A DNA stretch of 64,000 nucleotides from Homarus americanus (Eukaryota; Arthropoda; Malacostraca; Decapoda; Nephropidae): positions 19,902,795 to 19,966,794 of the forward strand of contig NW_024737042.1 in the NCBI RefSeq assembly GCF_018991925.1, in the 5' to 3' direction. The notes beneath the pieces are model-generated. The model saw nothing but the letters and a program-made list of their open reading frames with translations, searched no databases and was not told the DNA's origin. Shown one piece after another: positions 25,085 to 35,837 of this stretch (position 1 is the stretch's first letter; each line of letters begins with the position of its first letter). Position numbers and translations under genes: made by a program.

Positions 25085-28000
25085 TGTTAGTCTAAAAGGA
25101 CGGAGAGTCTTGCCAGGTTCTTGTAGGAGTTGGTAGGTCACTCTCACCTTGTTTCGTTACTACCAGGTATATTGGGGGCAGGAGATGGTTCAATTACTTT
25201 CCCGGCCATTTAAACCAACTGTGTTCTTGGAATTCTTCATGGTTCAGGTATTATTTATCCCAGTTTTGATATGTTTCTGTGTTAAGTTCGTCACTTTTTT
25301 TCCAGTAATACAGGCGCTTTAAGGGTAAGTATCAAATACTGTTAAGAGGTTTGCCTCTGTAGCGCTGTTCATTATTGATGTGGGTCTGTATATTTTATGT
25401 TATATATAAATCTGAGGGCTAGTATTTTGTACCATGTTTGTTACCTTAGTAATGTACGTTTTACTAAGGGTGTTCAATGGGATGGGTGGTGTCCATAATT
25501 GATTTAACAAAGGTAATATATAAATTCCTTTTACATAATAATGTGCTAAGGTTCTTAAAGCGTTTATTTTTGATAACTTATTCTTTGCCTGTCGTTCTTT
25601 TTTTTTTTTATCTTTTTGCCATGTTATATATCCTTGTTGGGTTTTAATCAAGCATCCCCACCTTCAGTGTCGTATGGGTATAGTTCCTGGCCGACTATTA
25701 CTTTGGACTTGTTTTAATCTTGGCTATTGGTATTATCTGAATTTATTCTCTAGTATTTAGTCCTGATTTTCCATTTTTTCTCAAATCACTATGTTTTTTT
25801 ATCGTTTCACCGTGTAGAGTGCCACAAATTGAGTTGATTTTCCTGCATGATACCATTTGAGTAATATCATCAAAAGGCAACATTACATATTCGCCAAAGG
25901 GGCTGAGGTGTCTGAAGAAGAAATTGTATATAGTGTTGAGAAGCATCCTTGAGGAAATTCACCTCAAGATTAAATATAGGTTCCTAAAAAGTTTCCAATT
26001 TGAATTGTGCTCTCCTTATCATCTAAATAGTCACAAGGTTCAAAAGTATTCATAAGTCCCAGTTTTACATTTTATATTTCAGTTTTCCAAATGCCAAACT
26101 TTATCAAAAAGCCTTAGAAACATCCCTTAAAATTATATTGATCTGTTACCCTTGCTTTTTTCTATTGCAATTATTTCACATAGAAGCATTGCAGTTAGTA
26201 TTTCTACGTTAAACCATGTTGTCTGTCATTAAGGTTTTCCCATGTTGTGTTAAAAGGCTATGCAGTTCTTGAATTTTATTATTTTTTTTCTCCAATAGTC
26301 GTACTTTCTAATAAAGATATTGGCTCAGTTAATGGCTTCCTTCACGTCTGCCCCTCCTTAGGAATAAATACATTACTTTAATATATCGAAGCTTGTCTGA
26401 AAGTAACCAGTTATTAAGCATGCGTTATAAATGTTTATATTAAGGTATTTAAAATGCTTTCAGGTAGATTCATGATCATATTTCGTGTAATACCTGTGAG
26501 CCCAGGGGCTTTTTTCCTTAACTTCCCTCATAGACAGTGCAACATTTCTCCCATGGCTTGATTATTAGGTAATAAGTTATAGTCTATATATTCTTGGGTG
26601 GGATTCTATGTATTTGTTCCCCATTTCTTCTTCATCCTTTCTTCTTCGTGTTCACTATCAAAATCTTCTATATTTTCCCTCATCTGATATTTTAAAACTT
26701 TTACCCATTCCTTTTGACCTTGTTCATTTTCCGTAATTTTGGTTCCATTTTAATTCTAATGTATGGTGTTTTTGTTTGTTGTGCCCCATCATCTTGTTTG
26801 CAAAGTCCAAAATGTTTTTATAGGTTCATGCCATTATAATATGTGAGAATCATTTTTATTGTTGCTTCCTTGCTATATGCGTCTCTTTAATTTTATTCAG
26901 GTGTTGTCTATGTCGTATATATTTATCCTGTTACTGCCGTGTCTTTCCATACCCAATATTTTCGCACAATAGGTCTGATTAATTTAATCTCTTCAGGCCT
27001 TCAGTTATGGCAATGTTCCTAAAGTAAAGTAGGAGTGTGTTTTGGTTATAGATAAGCTTTTGTTGCTGAGTGTAGTCTGTCCATTTCTGAGTTTGTGTTC
27101 TATTAGTTTCAGTTAACTTGAGTGGCATTGTTCTTTTGGGTTGTCCTGTAGTCTGCATCATTTTCTGGCTGTATCTGCATGGGGTTTGTTGACAGGTATA
27201 ATTGCAGATGGTCACCGCCTGTAAGAGGTCCCTGACAAGAGAAAGGAATTAAAAATAAAGGAAAATTTTTGTTCAATGATTGTGTATTGTGATTCCAGGC
27301 TGTTGTAACTTATTATTTATTTCTCAAATTTATTAATTGATTAAGGGCGTTTCTAATGTATTGTGTCAGCCAAAACCAGTAACGTTAAAGTTCCAAATAT
27401 GTACATCGGATGACTATTGCCAGCTGTTCTTAATAGGGTCTTCTATAGGTAAGTAGGGCTGGTGGGGAGAGGCAGGCATAATTTTATACCTTTGAGTTGT
27501 ATTTATTTTTATTGCTAAATTCATCCTGAAGTCACTACCAGCTTGGAATTTAAGTTTTCAATTGCTGTCAGTTTGCCTGATTTATTTCTTTTGGTTTTAC
27601 ATAATAGTTATTAAAGAGTTTTACATTGTTGTTTCTCTGTCTCACCGTGACTAGTTTATTAGTATAATGTCAGGGTCAATTTTTGATATATAATACTGAG
27701 GTTAATTTCTCTGGTCAGTGCTCATGTTGTACAGAAAATATTCCAAAGTTCTTACTGCTTGTTCATTGTCCATTATTTTATAATTTGGATTGTGACTATT
27801 GAGTGGAGACCTATCATCCTGTTTCCCGTTTCTGACTCCTTTTCTTCTAAACCTGACGGGTCTACTATTTGCAAAAGCCCTGCATGCAATTTTCAGTTTG
27901 TCTGTAGTAACAGTGGACTTATTACATAATCTTCACTTAGGATTTTTCTTGATATGTCCACCTCTGTATCCCTCCCAGTTTTTTATCACTAGTCCTCCTT

Positions 28001-29257
28001 AATTCACTATGTTGTATATCCATATGTTTTGTTGTTGTGATAATCTCAACCAATTTCTTCAGTGATTCAAAGCCGTATTGCACTGGGTTTCCATTCTACT
28101 TTCTCTCTCTCCACCTTATCTTTATAATGTCTTGTTATTTTATCTCTTTCTTTAATACTTCAACTGTCAATGGGATCTCTATCAAAACAGTTGTGTCTTG
28201 TATCAGTTGTTGCCCTTGTCTAAACCTTTGTTCGTCTAGATGGTAGTCTTTCTCTCTCTGTCTGCTTGGCATGTTGCCTGAAGCTAGCTTTTCTGGATTG
28301 TGATTTTCTGGAAATATCATCTCTGTAGGTTATTCAATTGTCGGAAGATTTTCTTAATTCTCTATTGTATGATCCGGGTGCAATGAGGACAAAAAAACTG
28401 CATGGACTATACTAACTATTACCTTATCAGGTATTGGCCTACTTAGGCTTAATAGGTATTCATCTCATATTTCCTCAATTTTGCTATTTGACGCATGTCG
28501 TAGATCCTTCTTTGTTTATCTTTTTCCTTGTTTCTGTCTTTGTACTTTACCTATGTTTTTTATTGCATATTGCTAATGTCCCAAGGTCCTATGTATACAT
28601 TCCTGCTTCTTCTTTATGTTTATATAGCCAATAATGTAGGCTCAAGCATTATGTAGATACTTGCCTGCACAATCTGTTGGAGATAGTATTTCTTTTTTTT
28701 TCTTTTTCCGGACAGTCTCTCGTTGTGTGTTCTTCATATTTGTAGCAGGAGAAGCAAGTTTGCAGACTGATGAATGTCTCCTTCTTTATTTGATGTGGTG
28801 TGACTGACATGTTGAATATTAGAAAGCCCTGTTGTAAAACTTTCTCAGCCATTGACACTTCTTCAAAAGTAATCTTAAAAACATGAGTATAGTCTTTTAT
28901 CTTAATGACTTCTTCAATCTTCATCCACCTATTTTGGCGTTCCAGTTCATCTTTCAGGTCTTCCGATGTCTTCCTCCCGATCTCTTGGTCGACTTGACGA
29001 ACGAAAACTGATCTTTTTGCTTTTTGTTCTGGTGGCATGACAACAACAAGGCCTTCATTGTAAAATATATCTCTTGCTTCTTTTGAAAGGATTTTATCTG
29101 AATCAAAGTCATCTTTACAGATTACTTTAAAACCTTCATTGGTGCTGAATATTCTTGTTAGTGGGACTTGCAATTTGTTGTAAGTGATTTCTGCCACTTT
29201 TCCCCTTCCAATAGAGTGTCCCTTATCTCTATGTTTTATTCTAATGCTTGTTGTCAT
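25085..29257 (-). mobile_element. AT-rich LINE with ORF1 and eroded ORF2
   Basis: Minus-strand ORF1 (28649-29257) is followed by about 3.5 kb of eroded coding sequence. RT traces include a LPFDDITQMV box near 25850-25880 (compare YVDDVTQIV in the LINE at 31658) and a C-terminal TPPIPLNTLSKT near 25460-25490 that aligns with IPLVTLGKT of the same LINE. This makes it a diverged relative of the 31658 and 49805 copies. Base composition is much more AT-rich than theirs. Confidence 0.65.
28649..29257 (-). CDS. LINE ORF1, Gag-like RNA-binding protein
   Basis: 202 codons from an ATG. Lys/Glu-rich throughout, with a single CCHC zinc knuckle near residues 169-182 (CFSCYKYEEHTTRDC), typical of LINE ORF1 nucleic acid-binding proteins. 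The region before the knuckle (about 100-160, ending EEVSMAEKVLQQGFLIFNMSV) resembles an RRM-like fold as in many Jockey-group ORF1s (inference). Most complete gene of its element, although ORF2 behind it is destroyed, and it may itself be shortened at the end. Confidence 0.7.
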   Translation of the reverse strand: MTTSIRIKHRDKGHSIGRGKVAEITYNKLQVPLTRIFSTNEGFKVICKDDFDSDKILSKEARDIFYNEGLVVVMPPEQKAKRSVFVRQVDQEIGRKTSEDLKDELERQNRWMKIEEVIKIKDYTHVFKITFEEVSMAEKVLQQGFLIFNMSVTPHQIKKETFISLQTCFSCYKYEEHTTRDCPEKEKKRNTISNRLCRQVST

Positions 29258-29600
29258 CTTCTTGATTACATCTAATCCTACCTATAACACAGGGCTCCCG
29301 CCTCCCGTTCAAAGAACGGAGTGCATGAGGGGGATGAAAAAAGGAAAGAAGAGGACTTAGAGAGTAGAAACAGCCTACCTACCACGCCACGTTCGGTTAG
29401 CCAATCAGAGCACCGCAGTAAACGTGCATGTATCACGCCACCGTGGGGCACCACTGATTGGCCAATCCAGGACGTAGACGCACGGGTAGTAGTCAAAATT
29501 TGGGGAGCCCAAATATTTGTTTTTTTCCAAAAGTTGGAATTTTCCGTACAATCTGTGATGGTAATTACACCGTCACTATGTTGAGTAAGTACAATCACTA
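29258..29600 (-). promoter_or_regulatory. Putative LINE 5' region with CCAAT boxes
   Basis: Just upstream of ORF1. It is more GC-rich than the element and contains CCAAT in both orientations (ccaatcagagc at about 29400 and attggccaatcc at about 29456). CCAAT boxes fit an RNA polymerase II promoter, but function is inferred. Confidence 0.35.
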
Positions 29601-29609
29601 GGATTGAGT

Positions 29610-29940
29610 GTCTTATCACAACAAAGTTGCAGACTGCTCAAACATGCAGCAAAAGAGGCAGGTCTTCGCAGCTCCGGGTCCAGCACGCCTTATTTCCTCA
29701 CGCAGCCAAACTGTGGAATGTTCTGCCTTCTTCTGTGTTTCCATACTCATACAATCTGTCTCATTTTAAAAACCTTTTTTCCGGCATCTTCGTGGTGTAG
29801 ATTAATATAACCTTTTTCTTTTCTATTTTAATTTCTTTCTATTCTTATTTTTTCGCTCCCTAGGCCCCGTTGTGGGTTGTTCGACCTGTGCCCGGGTGGG
29901 CTAATCCCGGAAAAACAATTGCAATAGCGTAATAACCCAG
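29610..29940 (+). mobile_element. LINE 3' fragment, plus strand
   Basis: Reads AKLWNVLPSSVFPYSYNLSHF, a conserved C-terminal motif of many arthropod LINE ORF2 proteins, followed by 3' sequence with gcccgggtgggctaatccc. Part of this end (agcccacccgggcac) reappears inverted at 57491-57510. Confidence 0.65.
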
Positions 29941-30053
29941 TCATCAGGATGTCCGTTCCCTCCCTTTAAACTGTACAAGGTGTGCCTGGAGTACTTTACT
30001 GGTGGATATTTGTTGATATCTGTTGTTGTGGACGGACAGATGTGCTTGCCCGT

Positions 30054-30092
30054 GGTGGCCTTTAACTCAATGGCGGCACTTTAAAGGCCACC
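30054..30092. repeat. 12-bp perfect inverted repeat
   Basis: GGTGGCCTTTAA at 30054-30065 and its exact complement at 30081-30092, with a 15-base loop. It lies in otherwise unassigned sequence (29941-30288). Confidence 0.8.
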
Positions 30093-30293
30093 AACAGAAT
30101 TTCCATGGTGTAGTACATTGGTAAACATCTGATAATATTAGTGGAGTCGTAAACACCGCGATAGTCCTTGTCTCTGGCACTCTGAAAGTCACTGACAAAG
30201 TGCCCATTGGCGATTTGCAGTGAATCATGCTTGTTTCTATTTTTCTTTGGAATACACTATTGAATTACTGTTTGATAACTTGTCATTGCACTG

Positions 30294-31535
30294 TGTCAAG
30301 CCATGACTATGGACCAGCTGGTTAAGGATTCGTTGTCTGGTTCAAGCAGCAATTACTGACATCACAGAGCGTCATAACGGGACTGGCCAATGAGACGGGA
30401 CTACGAGGTGGTGTGAAGGAGCAGCAAACCATCACCCCGACAGTCGGATTCCTGGCTGGCCCGGTCAACACTTTCTGCCGTGAGCTGTGTGTGTGCTGTG
30501 GGAGTCCTGCCCTGAGCTGTGTGTGCGCTGTGGGAGTAGTGCCGTGAGCTGTGGGAGTCCTGCCATGAGCGCGCTGTGGAAGTCCTACCGTGAGCTGTGT
30601 GTGCGCTGTGGGAGTCCTGCCGTGAGTTGTGGGAGTCCTGCCGTGAGCTGCGTGTGCACTGTGGGGAGTCCTGCGGTGATCTGTGTGTGCGTTGTGGGAG
30701 TCCTGCCGGCGCGGGCTGTGTGCGCGCTGCAGGAGTCTGCCGTGAATGTGTGCGCGCTGCGGGAGTCCTGTCGTGGCAGGCTGCGCTGTGCGCTGTGGAA
30801 GTCCTGCCGTGAGCGGTGTGTGGGCTGTGGGGAGTCCTGCAGTGATCTGTGTGTGCGTTGTGGGAGTCCTGCCGTGAGCTATTGCGCACTGCAAGAGTCC
30901 TGCCATGAGATGTGTGCGCACTGCGGGGAGTCCTGCCGTGGGCAATATTGTGCGCGCTGTAAAGAGTCCTGCCGTAGCCAGGCGTATTATTGCGCTGTGT
31001 GAGTCTTGCCTGGCTGTGTTTGCGCTGTGGGAGTAATGCCGTGAGCTGTGGGGAGTCCTGCCATGAGCGCGCTGTGGAAGTCCTGCTGTGAGCTGTCAGC
31101 CGTGCACTGTGGAGTCCTGCTGTGTAGGCTGTGTGTGTGCTGCTGTGGGAGTCCTGCCGTATGAGCTTGCTGTGCGCTGTGGGGAGTCCTGCCGTGGAAG
31201 CTGCGTGTGCGCTGTGGGAGCTGCGTGTGCGCTGTGGGGAGTGGGAGTCCTGCAGTGATCTGTGTGTGCGTTGTGGGAATCCTGTCGTGAGCTGTGTGTG
31301 CGCTGTGGGAGTCCTGCCGTGAACGGTGTGTGCGCTGTGGGAGTCCTGCCGTGAGCTGCGTGTGCTGTGGGAGTCCTGCCGTGAGCTGTGTGCTGTGGGA
31401 GTCCAGTGTTGCCGTGCATCGTGGAAGTGCTGCCGTGTGTCATACTAGTGTTGTGTGTTTTGATTATTAAATAGTTAAGTCCACCCTTATACGTTGTTAA
31501 TACCAATCCTATATTCTATTGGAAATCGCATAACA
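30294..31535 (+). repeat. 5' LTR of element B, expanded by a minisatellite
   Basis: 1242 bp against 474 bp for the other LTR. The ends match the 3' LTR (for example tcaagcagcaattact, tggctggcccggtcaaca, tgttgtg(t/c)gttttgatt). The extra length is a minisatellite in the middle. Confidence 0.9.
30478..31425 (+). repeat. Minisatellite inside the 5' LTR of B
   Basis: Roughly 30 imperfect units of about 32 bp around 'gtgtgcgctgtgggagtcctgccgtgagct'-like text. The matching part of the 3' LTR (48422-48560) has only about four units. The repeat gives long but meaningless open frames on both strands (for example 30322-30945 minus and 30487-31002 plus), Cys-rich on plus and His/Thr-rich on minus. Confidence 0.95.
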
Positions 31536-31536
31536 A

Positions 31537-31554
31537 TTGCGCCCGAACAGGGAC
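31537..31554 (+). other. Primer binding site of element B
   Basis: ttgcgcccgaacagggac follows the LTR end. It matches the tRNA-Lys type PBS used by lentiviruses and the Osvaldo/Ulysses group, apart from its first bases. Confidence 0.75.
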
Positions 31555-31657
31555 AACGTTTGGGTGGACTGATTGGTGGCCTTAAACAAGTTCTCACGAA
31601 ACAATTTGGGTACGGTTACGGCTGTGGTAAGGCAAGAAAGATGTCTACCTCAGAATT

Positions 31658-33572
31658 GCTCGACCAAAACAACGTGAAAATATTCGAGGAGTAAAACCAA
31701 GAACAACTACATCGGCGATATTTACGGAAGATCTTTACCATTAGTGAACAGGAGAACGAGGGCTTCGACAGGGAGTTTGAGGGGGACTTTTAGGTCAGTT
31801 GCAGGGCCATCAGCACCTGCTCCAGCCGCTCCCACGGACTGACTTCACTAGACTGGTGGACGGAAGCTACCTGACGGAGCGCATAGTTCCTGGAGATGTT
31901 TCAACATGATAGAGAGGCTTGTTCATATATGCAACGCCTGCCTCGCCTCTGGATACTACCCTAAAAAGTTCAAAATCGCCGTTATTCGCCTCGTACCAAA
32001 AGCAGGGAAGCCTCCAAATAAAGTCGTAAGCTTTCGACTAATATCGCTGCTAGAGGTACCTGCCAAAATCTTCGAACAAATAGTAAACAATCGATTGCGG
32101 ATGTATCTGGAGGACGAAGACGTGCATAATCCCCGCCAGGTTGGCTTCCGCCAGTACCGAGGCACATTCACCGCCATAGCTCAGGCCTACGAGCAGATCC
32201 CCAATGCCATGACTGGTCGCCTGTAGTGCTACATAGTACTGAGGGACGTCAGCAAGGAGTTTGACAAAGTTTGGCACGCGGGGCTTCAGTATAAGATCAT
32301 ACAACTGGGGCTACCCGAAAACCTGACGCGCCTGCTGTGCAACTTCATTACGGACCGCAGAGCCAAAATCAAGATGCAAGAACATTTTGGAGAAGAATCT
32401 TCACTCTCGAGCGGCGTGCCTCAGGGCTCTTGTCTCTCACCAACCCTTTACACGGCTGACCTGCCACCCCCAATCGTCGGCAGCTACTACGTCATGTATG
32501 TCGACGATGTAACACAGATCGTCACCTGCCCAGGAAGGTCCACGGCAAGGATGGCGCGACTCACTGCTCGGGTAATCGAGGATATCTCGGAGTATGAAAA
32601 TAAATGGAAAATAAAAACAAACAAAACAAAATTCGAGGTCATACCCATAGCCAAATTCAAGCCGGCGCCATTGATGATTGACGTCGAAGAGCTGGAGTAC
32701 TCTAAGCAAGGTAGGTTGCTCGGCCTCACCATCTCTCGGACAGGCATCATTTCCCACATGAAGGACAGACTAAATAAAGCCAAAGTCGCCGCAGCCAAAT
32801 TAAAACGTTTTAAACTGATGCCCGAGCAGATACAAGTTCACCTGTACAAGGCACTGGTGAGGCCTGTGTTGGAGTACCCACATATACCACTCGTCACACT
32901 CGGGAAGACTAGACTACAACAACTACAGTGCTTCCAAAAGAAGTGTTTGAGGTCAGCCAGTGGCCAAGCTCCACCCTACCAGGAGACAGTGGAAACCATC
33001 CACCTAAGAAATAAAACAGAGGTCCTCAACGTCAGGTTCCATCGCCTAGGGAAGAAGGTTTGGGACAAGTTCCTGGACGACGCTCACAGCCCAGACCACC
33101 TACGTGGGGAAGACAACAACGGAGGGCGACCCCACGCCTGGTGGCCCCGGAGTCTGCCCGCACTACAACAACCCAACCCGCGACCCATCTATGTCCGCCA
33201 CAGTGATCCACCTTAGATCAAAACTTAGATGATTTAAGTTCACATTTAACAAGTCACAATCTAGTGAGTCCACAACGTAATACAGTATAAGATTTTAATA
33301 AACTTGTAATTGTAAAATCAATCTAGCCATTGTCTACTAAAGTAACCATTGTGCAACCTCATCCTAAATCCTAGGTTAGCTTAGTTAGCCAATAAACTCT
33401 GTAATATGTAAAACAAGGGGTGTCGTCCCCCTCTGTTTAACTCATTAAACATCTTTTCCAACCTTTCCCCACACGACTATATGTTGTGACTTCTCTATCT
33501 CTCATGTCTGGCTGTGCCTTGAGCACCAGCATGCCTTCCATCCAATCCCCACCTTAACCTAAAAAAAAAAAA
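31658..33572 (+). mobile_element. 5'-truncated Jockey-like LINE inside B
   Basis: Flanked by an exact 12-base duplication tacctcagaatt (31646-31657 and 33573-33584) and ending in 12 A residues, the signature of target-primed insertion. It contains RT and 3' UTR only. The same family is found at 49805-52305. Confidence 0.92.
31906..33216 (+). pseudogene. LINE reverse transcriptase (ORF2 part)
   Basis: Piece 31906-32226 has KFKIAVIRLVPKAGKPP and RLISLLEVPAKIFEQIV (RT fingers). After a stop at 32224 come LRDVSKEFDKVWHAG (first Asp region), SSGVPQGSCLSPTLYTADL, and the catalytic box MYVDDVTQIVTC near 32497-32532, then a thumb-like end at HIPLVTLGKT and a stop at 33214. The frame is open for 280 codons from 32374. 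Stops mid-RT make it inactive. Confidence 0.85.
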
Positions 33573-33888
33573 TACCTCAGAATTATTTGAGGAAACAAAG
33601 CTGATGGGGTACAGTGAAACTACTGAAAAAATATAGGAAATATGTGTTGACTAGGCAAGCCGAAGAACATGAGGAAAGAGCCAAGGAACGGGAAGAGCAA
33701 GTCAAAGAACGGGAAGAGGAAGAAAAGCTATGCCTTCACGAGCTTGTAGTTTGGAGAATTATAAGTGAGGAAGCGGAGAAAGCCAGGAGACACAAACTGG
33801 AGATCAGAACAGTTAAACAGGATTTCCACGCTCAGAGGCCTGCAGTATCCTTGTTGCCTAGCGTAAAACTACCATTGTGCAAAGAAGG

Positions 33889-34521
33889 TGTTACGAGTTG
33901 GGGATTTAGAATATAGTTAAAAGTCTACCCAGATCTCAACAGGCAACAAAAAAAAAAAAAAAAAAGACAATCGGACTATAAAAGGGTAGACAAAGGATGC
34001 GAGTTTTTGTTGTGTATAATAAAGTACCATAAATTCCTTAACAAAATATTCAACTTTCTATAATTTACCCTTAACCATACTTAACCTAAACATTAACAGT
34101 ATATACATATTTATACAACATACAACAATTTTGAAGCAAGGTGGAGGTGGGGAGGCAATATAAGATTACAAATACTTAAGTGCGGAGCTGAGATGGCTGA
34201 CGAGTAAGGCTGAGTATTGTAGAAGACGGTAGGTAGTCACTGTGCCGTAGGTTTCCAGGATAGGTGATCCTGTGGTCACTTCCCAGAGTGAACTGATCTC
34301 TCATCGAATTGGATCTGATGAGGAAGACTTGGAGGAGGTGACGCAACAACCAGGATATGGAGAAGGGAAAACCCGGCGTGGTAACTAAGACTAGTCATAC
34401 TCGGGTTTCGTCCCTAGATGGCGTTGCTCGTGGTGCTGGGTAGGTAGATTAGGAAAATAGATGGCGTGGTTCGTAGTGCTGGGTAGGTAGATCATGACAA
34501 TTGATGGCGTGGTTCGTAACA
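33889..34521 (-). repeat. 3' LTR of element A
   Basis: 633 bp, beginning TGTTACGAACC on the minus strand and matching 43850-44465 except for a ~17-bp indel near 34110-34130 and a longer A run near 33950. A polypurine tract (a long C run on plus, 34523-34535) adjoins it. Confidence 0.9.
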
Positions 34522-34570
34522 CACCCCCCCCCCTCCAAAGACCTCCTTAGCGCGGGCGCGAAGGAGGTGA

Positions 34571-35506
34571 TCACCTGGTGCGTCTGGAGAGTAGCTGCTG
34601 CATTTCTACTGGAGCTCGGGATAAGGAGTCCGCAATCAGGTTGTCCACCCCCTTTATGTGCCGGACTTGTAGATTATAGGGCTGGGTGAGGAGAGCCCAG
34701 CGGAGGATTCGCTGGTTGAAGGTCTTGTTGGTTTGGATGAACGTGAGCTGGTTATGGTCGGTGAAGACTAGGGTTGTTTGTGGGCGAGATTGGAGGTAAC
34801 ATTCAAACTTCTTTATTGCCAACACCAGAGCCAGGGCCTCCTTCTCTATGGTCGAGTAGTTGGTCTGATGTTTTTTCAACTTGGCGGAGTAGTATGCCAC
34901 AGGGTGAAGGACATCAGTGGTTGGGTCGGGTTGTAGGAGCACAGCCCCAACTCCGACACCGCTAGCGTCGATTTGCAGATGGAAGGGCAAGGTGTAGTCA
35001 GGGGGGTGGACTACAGGCTTGGAGGCAAGGAAGGCTTTGAGGCGGTGGAAAGACTGGTCGCACCTCTGGTTCCAGATGTAAGGGACCGCAGAACTGGTAA
35101 GGTCTGTGAGGGGTCCGGCCACGCTGGAGAAGTTACTGCAGAACCGACGGTAGTAGCCGCACATCCCCAGGAAGCGCATGAGTTCCTTCCTCGTCCTTGG
35201 AGTGGGGAAGGACAAGATGGCTTTAACGTTTGCGTCCTTGGGTCTCACCATACCATGCCCAACGATATGTCCCAGGTAAGTCACTGAGGCCCGGCCAAAA
35301 GCAGATTTAGCCAGGTTTATGGTGAATCCAGTCTCTTGCAGTCGTGCGAACAGTATCTCCAAACGCACCAGATGTTCGTCCCAGTCGTCCGACACCACCA
35401 CCAGGTCATCCAGGTAGGCAAACGTCCCACCTAGGTCCTGAATCAGGTAATTGATTGCCCTCTGGAATGTGGCCGGAGCATTAGAAAAGCCAAACGCCAT
35501 AACCAA
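34571..35506 (-). CDS. RT (C-terminal half) and RNase H of element A
   Basis: 311 codons without a stop. RT begins at FGFSNAPATFQRAINYL; the catalytic box is AYLDDLVVVS (about residues 30-39). The connection region has FLGMCGYYRRFCSNFSSVA. RNase H follows with QIDASGVGVGAVLL, TIEKEALALVLAI (Glu), VFTDHNQLTFI (Asp) and ends LIADSLSRAP. No integrase follows: the frame ends about 36 bp before the polypurine tract, so integrase is not downstream of RT. It is out of frame with the RT N-terminal half (35545-35817). Confidence 0.88.
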   Translation of the reverse strand: MVMAFGFSNAPATFQRAINYLIQDLGGTFAYLDDLVVVSDDWDEHLVRLEILFARLQETGFTINLAKSAFGRASVTYLGHIVGHGMVRPKDANVKAILSFPTPRTRKELMRFLGMCGYYRRFCSNFSSVAGPLTDLTSSAVPYIWNQRCDQSFHRLKAFLASKPVVHPPDYTLPFHLQIDASGVGVGAVLLQPDPTTDVLHPVAYYSAKLKKHQTNYSTIEKEALALVLAIKKFECYLQSRPQTTLVFTDHNQLTFIQTNKTFNQRILRWALLTQPYNLQVRHIKGVDNLIADSLSRAPVEMQQLLSRRTR

Positions 35507-35544
35507 ATATTGAAAAAGACCAAATGGAGTTATAAATGCTGAGA

Positions 35545-35817
35545 TTATTTTACCCTATCCGTGAGTCCCACTTGATAATATCCTTTCAACATGTCCACCG
35601 TAGTAATAAATTTTGCACAGCCTATGCTGTCTATTATATCTTCAATCAAAGGTAAAGGGAAGGAGTCTGAGACAGTGACCTGGTTCACTTTACGATAATC
35701 GGTACAGAAACGAAAAGTGCTATCGGGTTTTGGAATGAGAAGGCAAGGTGAAGCCCAGGGGGAGGTACTTGGCTCAGCTAAGTTATGTTTTAACAAAAAA
35801 TCTACCTCCTTTTTCAT
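35545..35817 (-). pseudogene. RT N-terminal piece of element A
   Basis: 90 codons with HNLAEPSTSPWASPCLLIPK and YRKVNQVTVSDSFPLPLIED, then KFITTVDMLKGYYQV (first catalytic Asp). It is separated from the preceding frame by a shift near 35850 and from the following one by a shift near 35520. This is the N-terminal part of the RT continued at 34571-35506. Confidence 0.85.
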
Positions 35818-35837
35818 AATCTCTCTTTTTTGTGGAT

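Larger units (their letters stand above)
31641..33888 (+). pseudogene. Gag of element B, N-terminal part, split by a LINE
   Basis: The start ATG at 31641 (ATG TCT ACC TCA GAA) is cut by the LINE, and the frame resumes at 33585 after the duplicated target. 33614-33888 then reads a charged coiled-coil-like region (HEERAKEREEQVKEREEEEK). One small shift near 33611 puts this in a different frame from the ATG. The sequence is interrupted again at 33889 by element A and continues at 44470. Confidence 0.7.

Noticed and set aside
30322..31002. Long open frames on both strands (207 and 171 codons), one Cys-rich like a secreted peptide
   Set aside because: They are translations of the 32-bp minisatellite within the LTR of B and have no independent start, domain or composition support.
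33614..33916. Independent host coiled-coil gene
   Set aside because: The charged frame continues across element A into Gag text at 44470, so it is the Gag of element B; its last codons lie in A's LTR.
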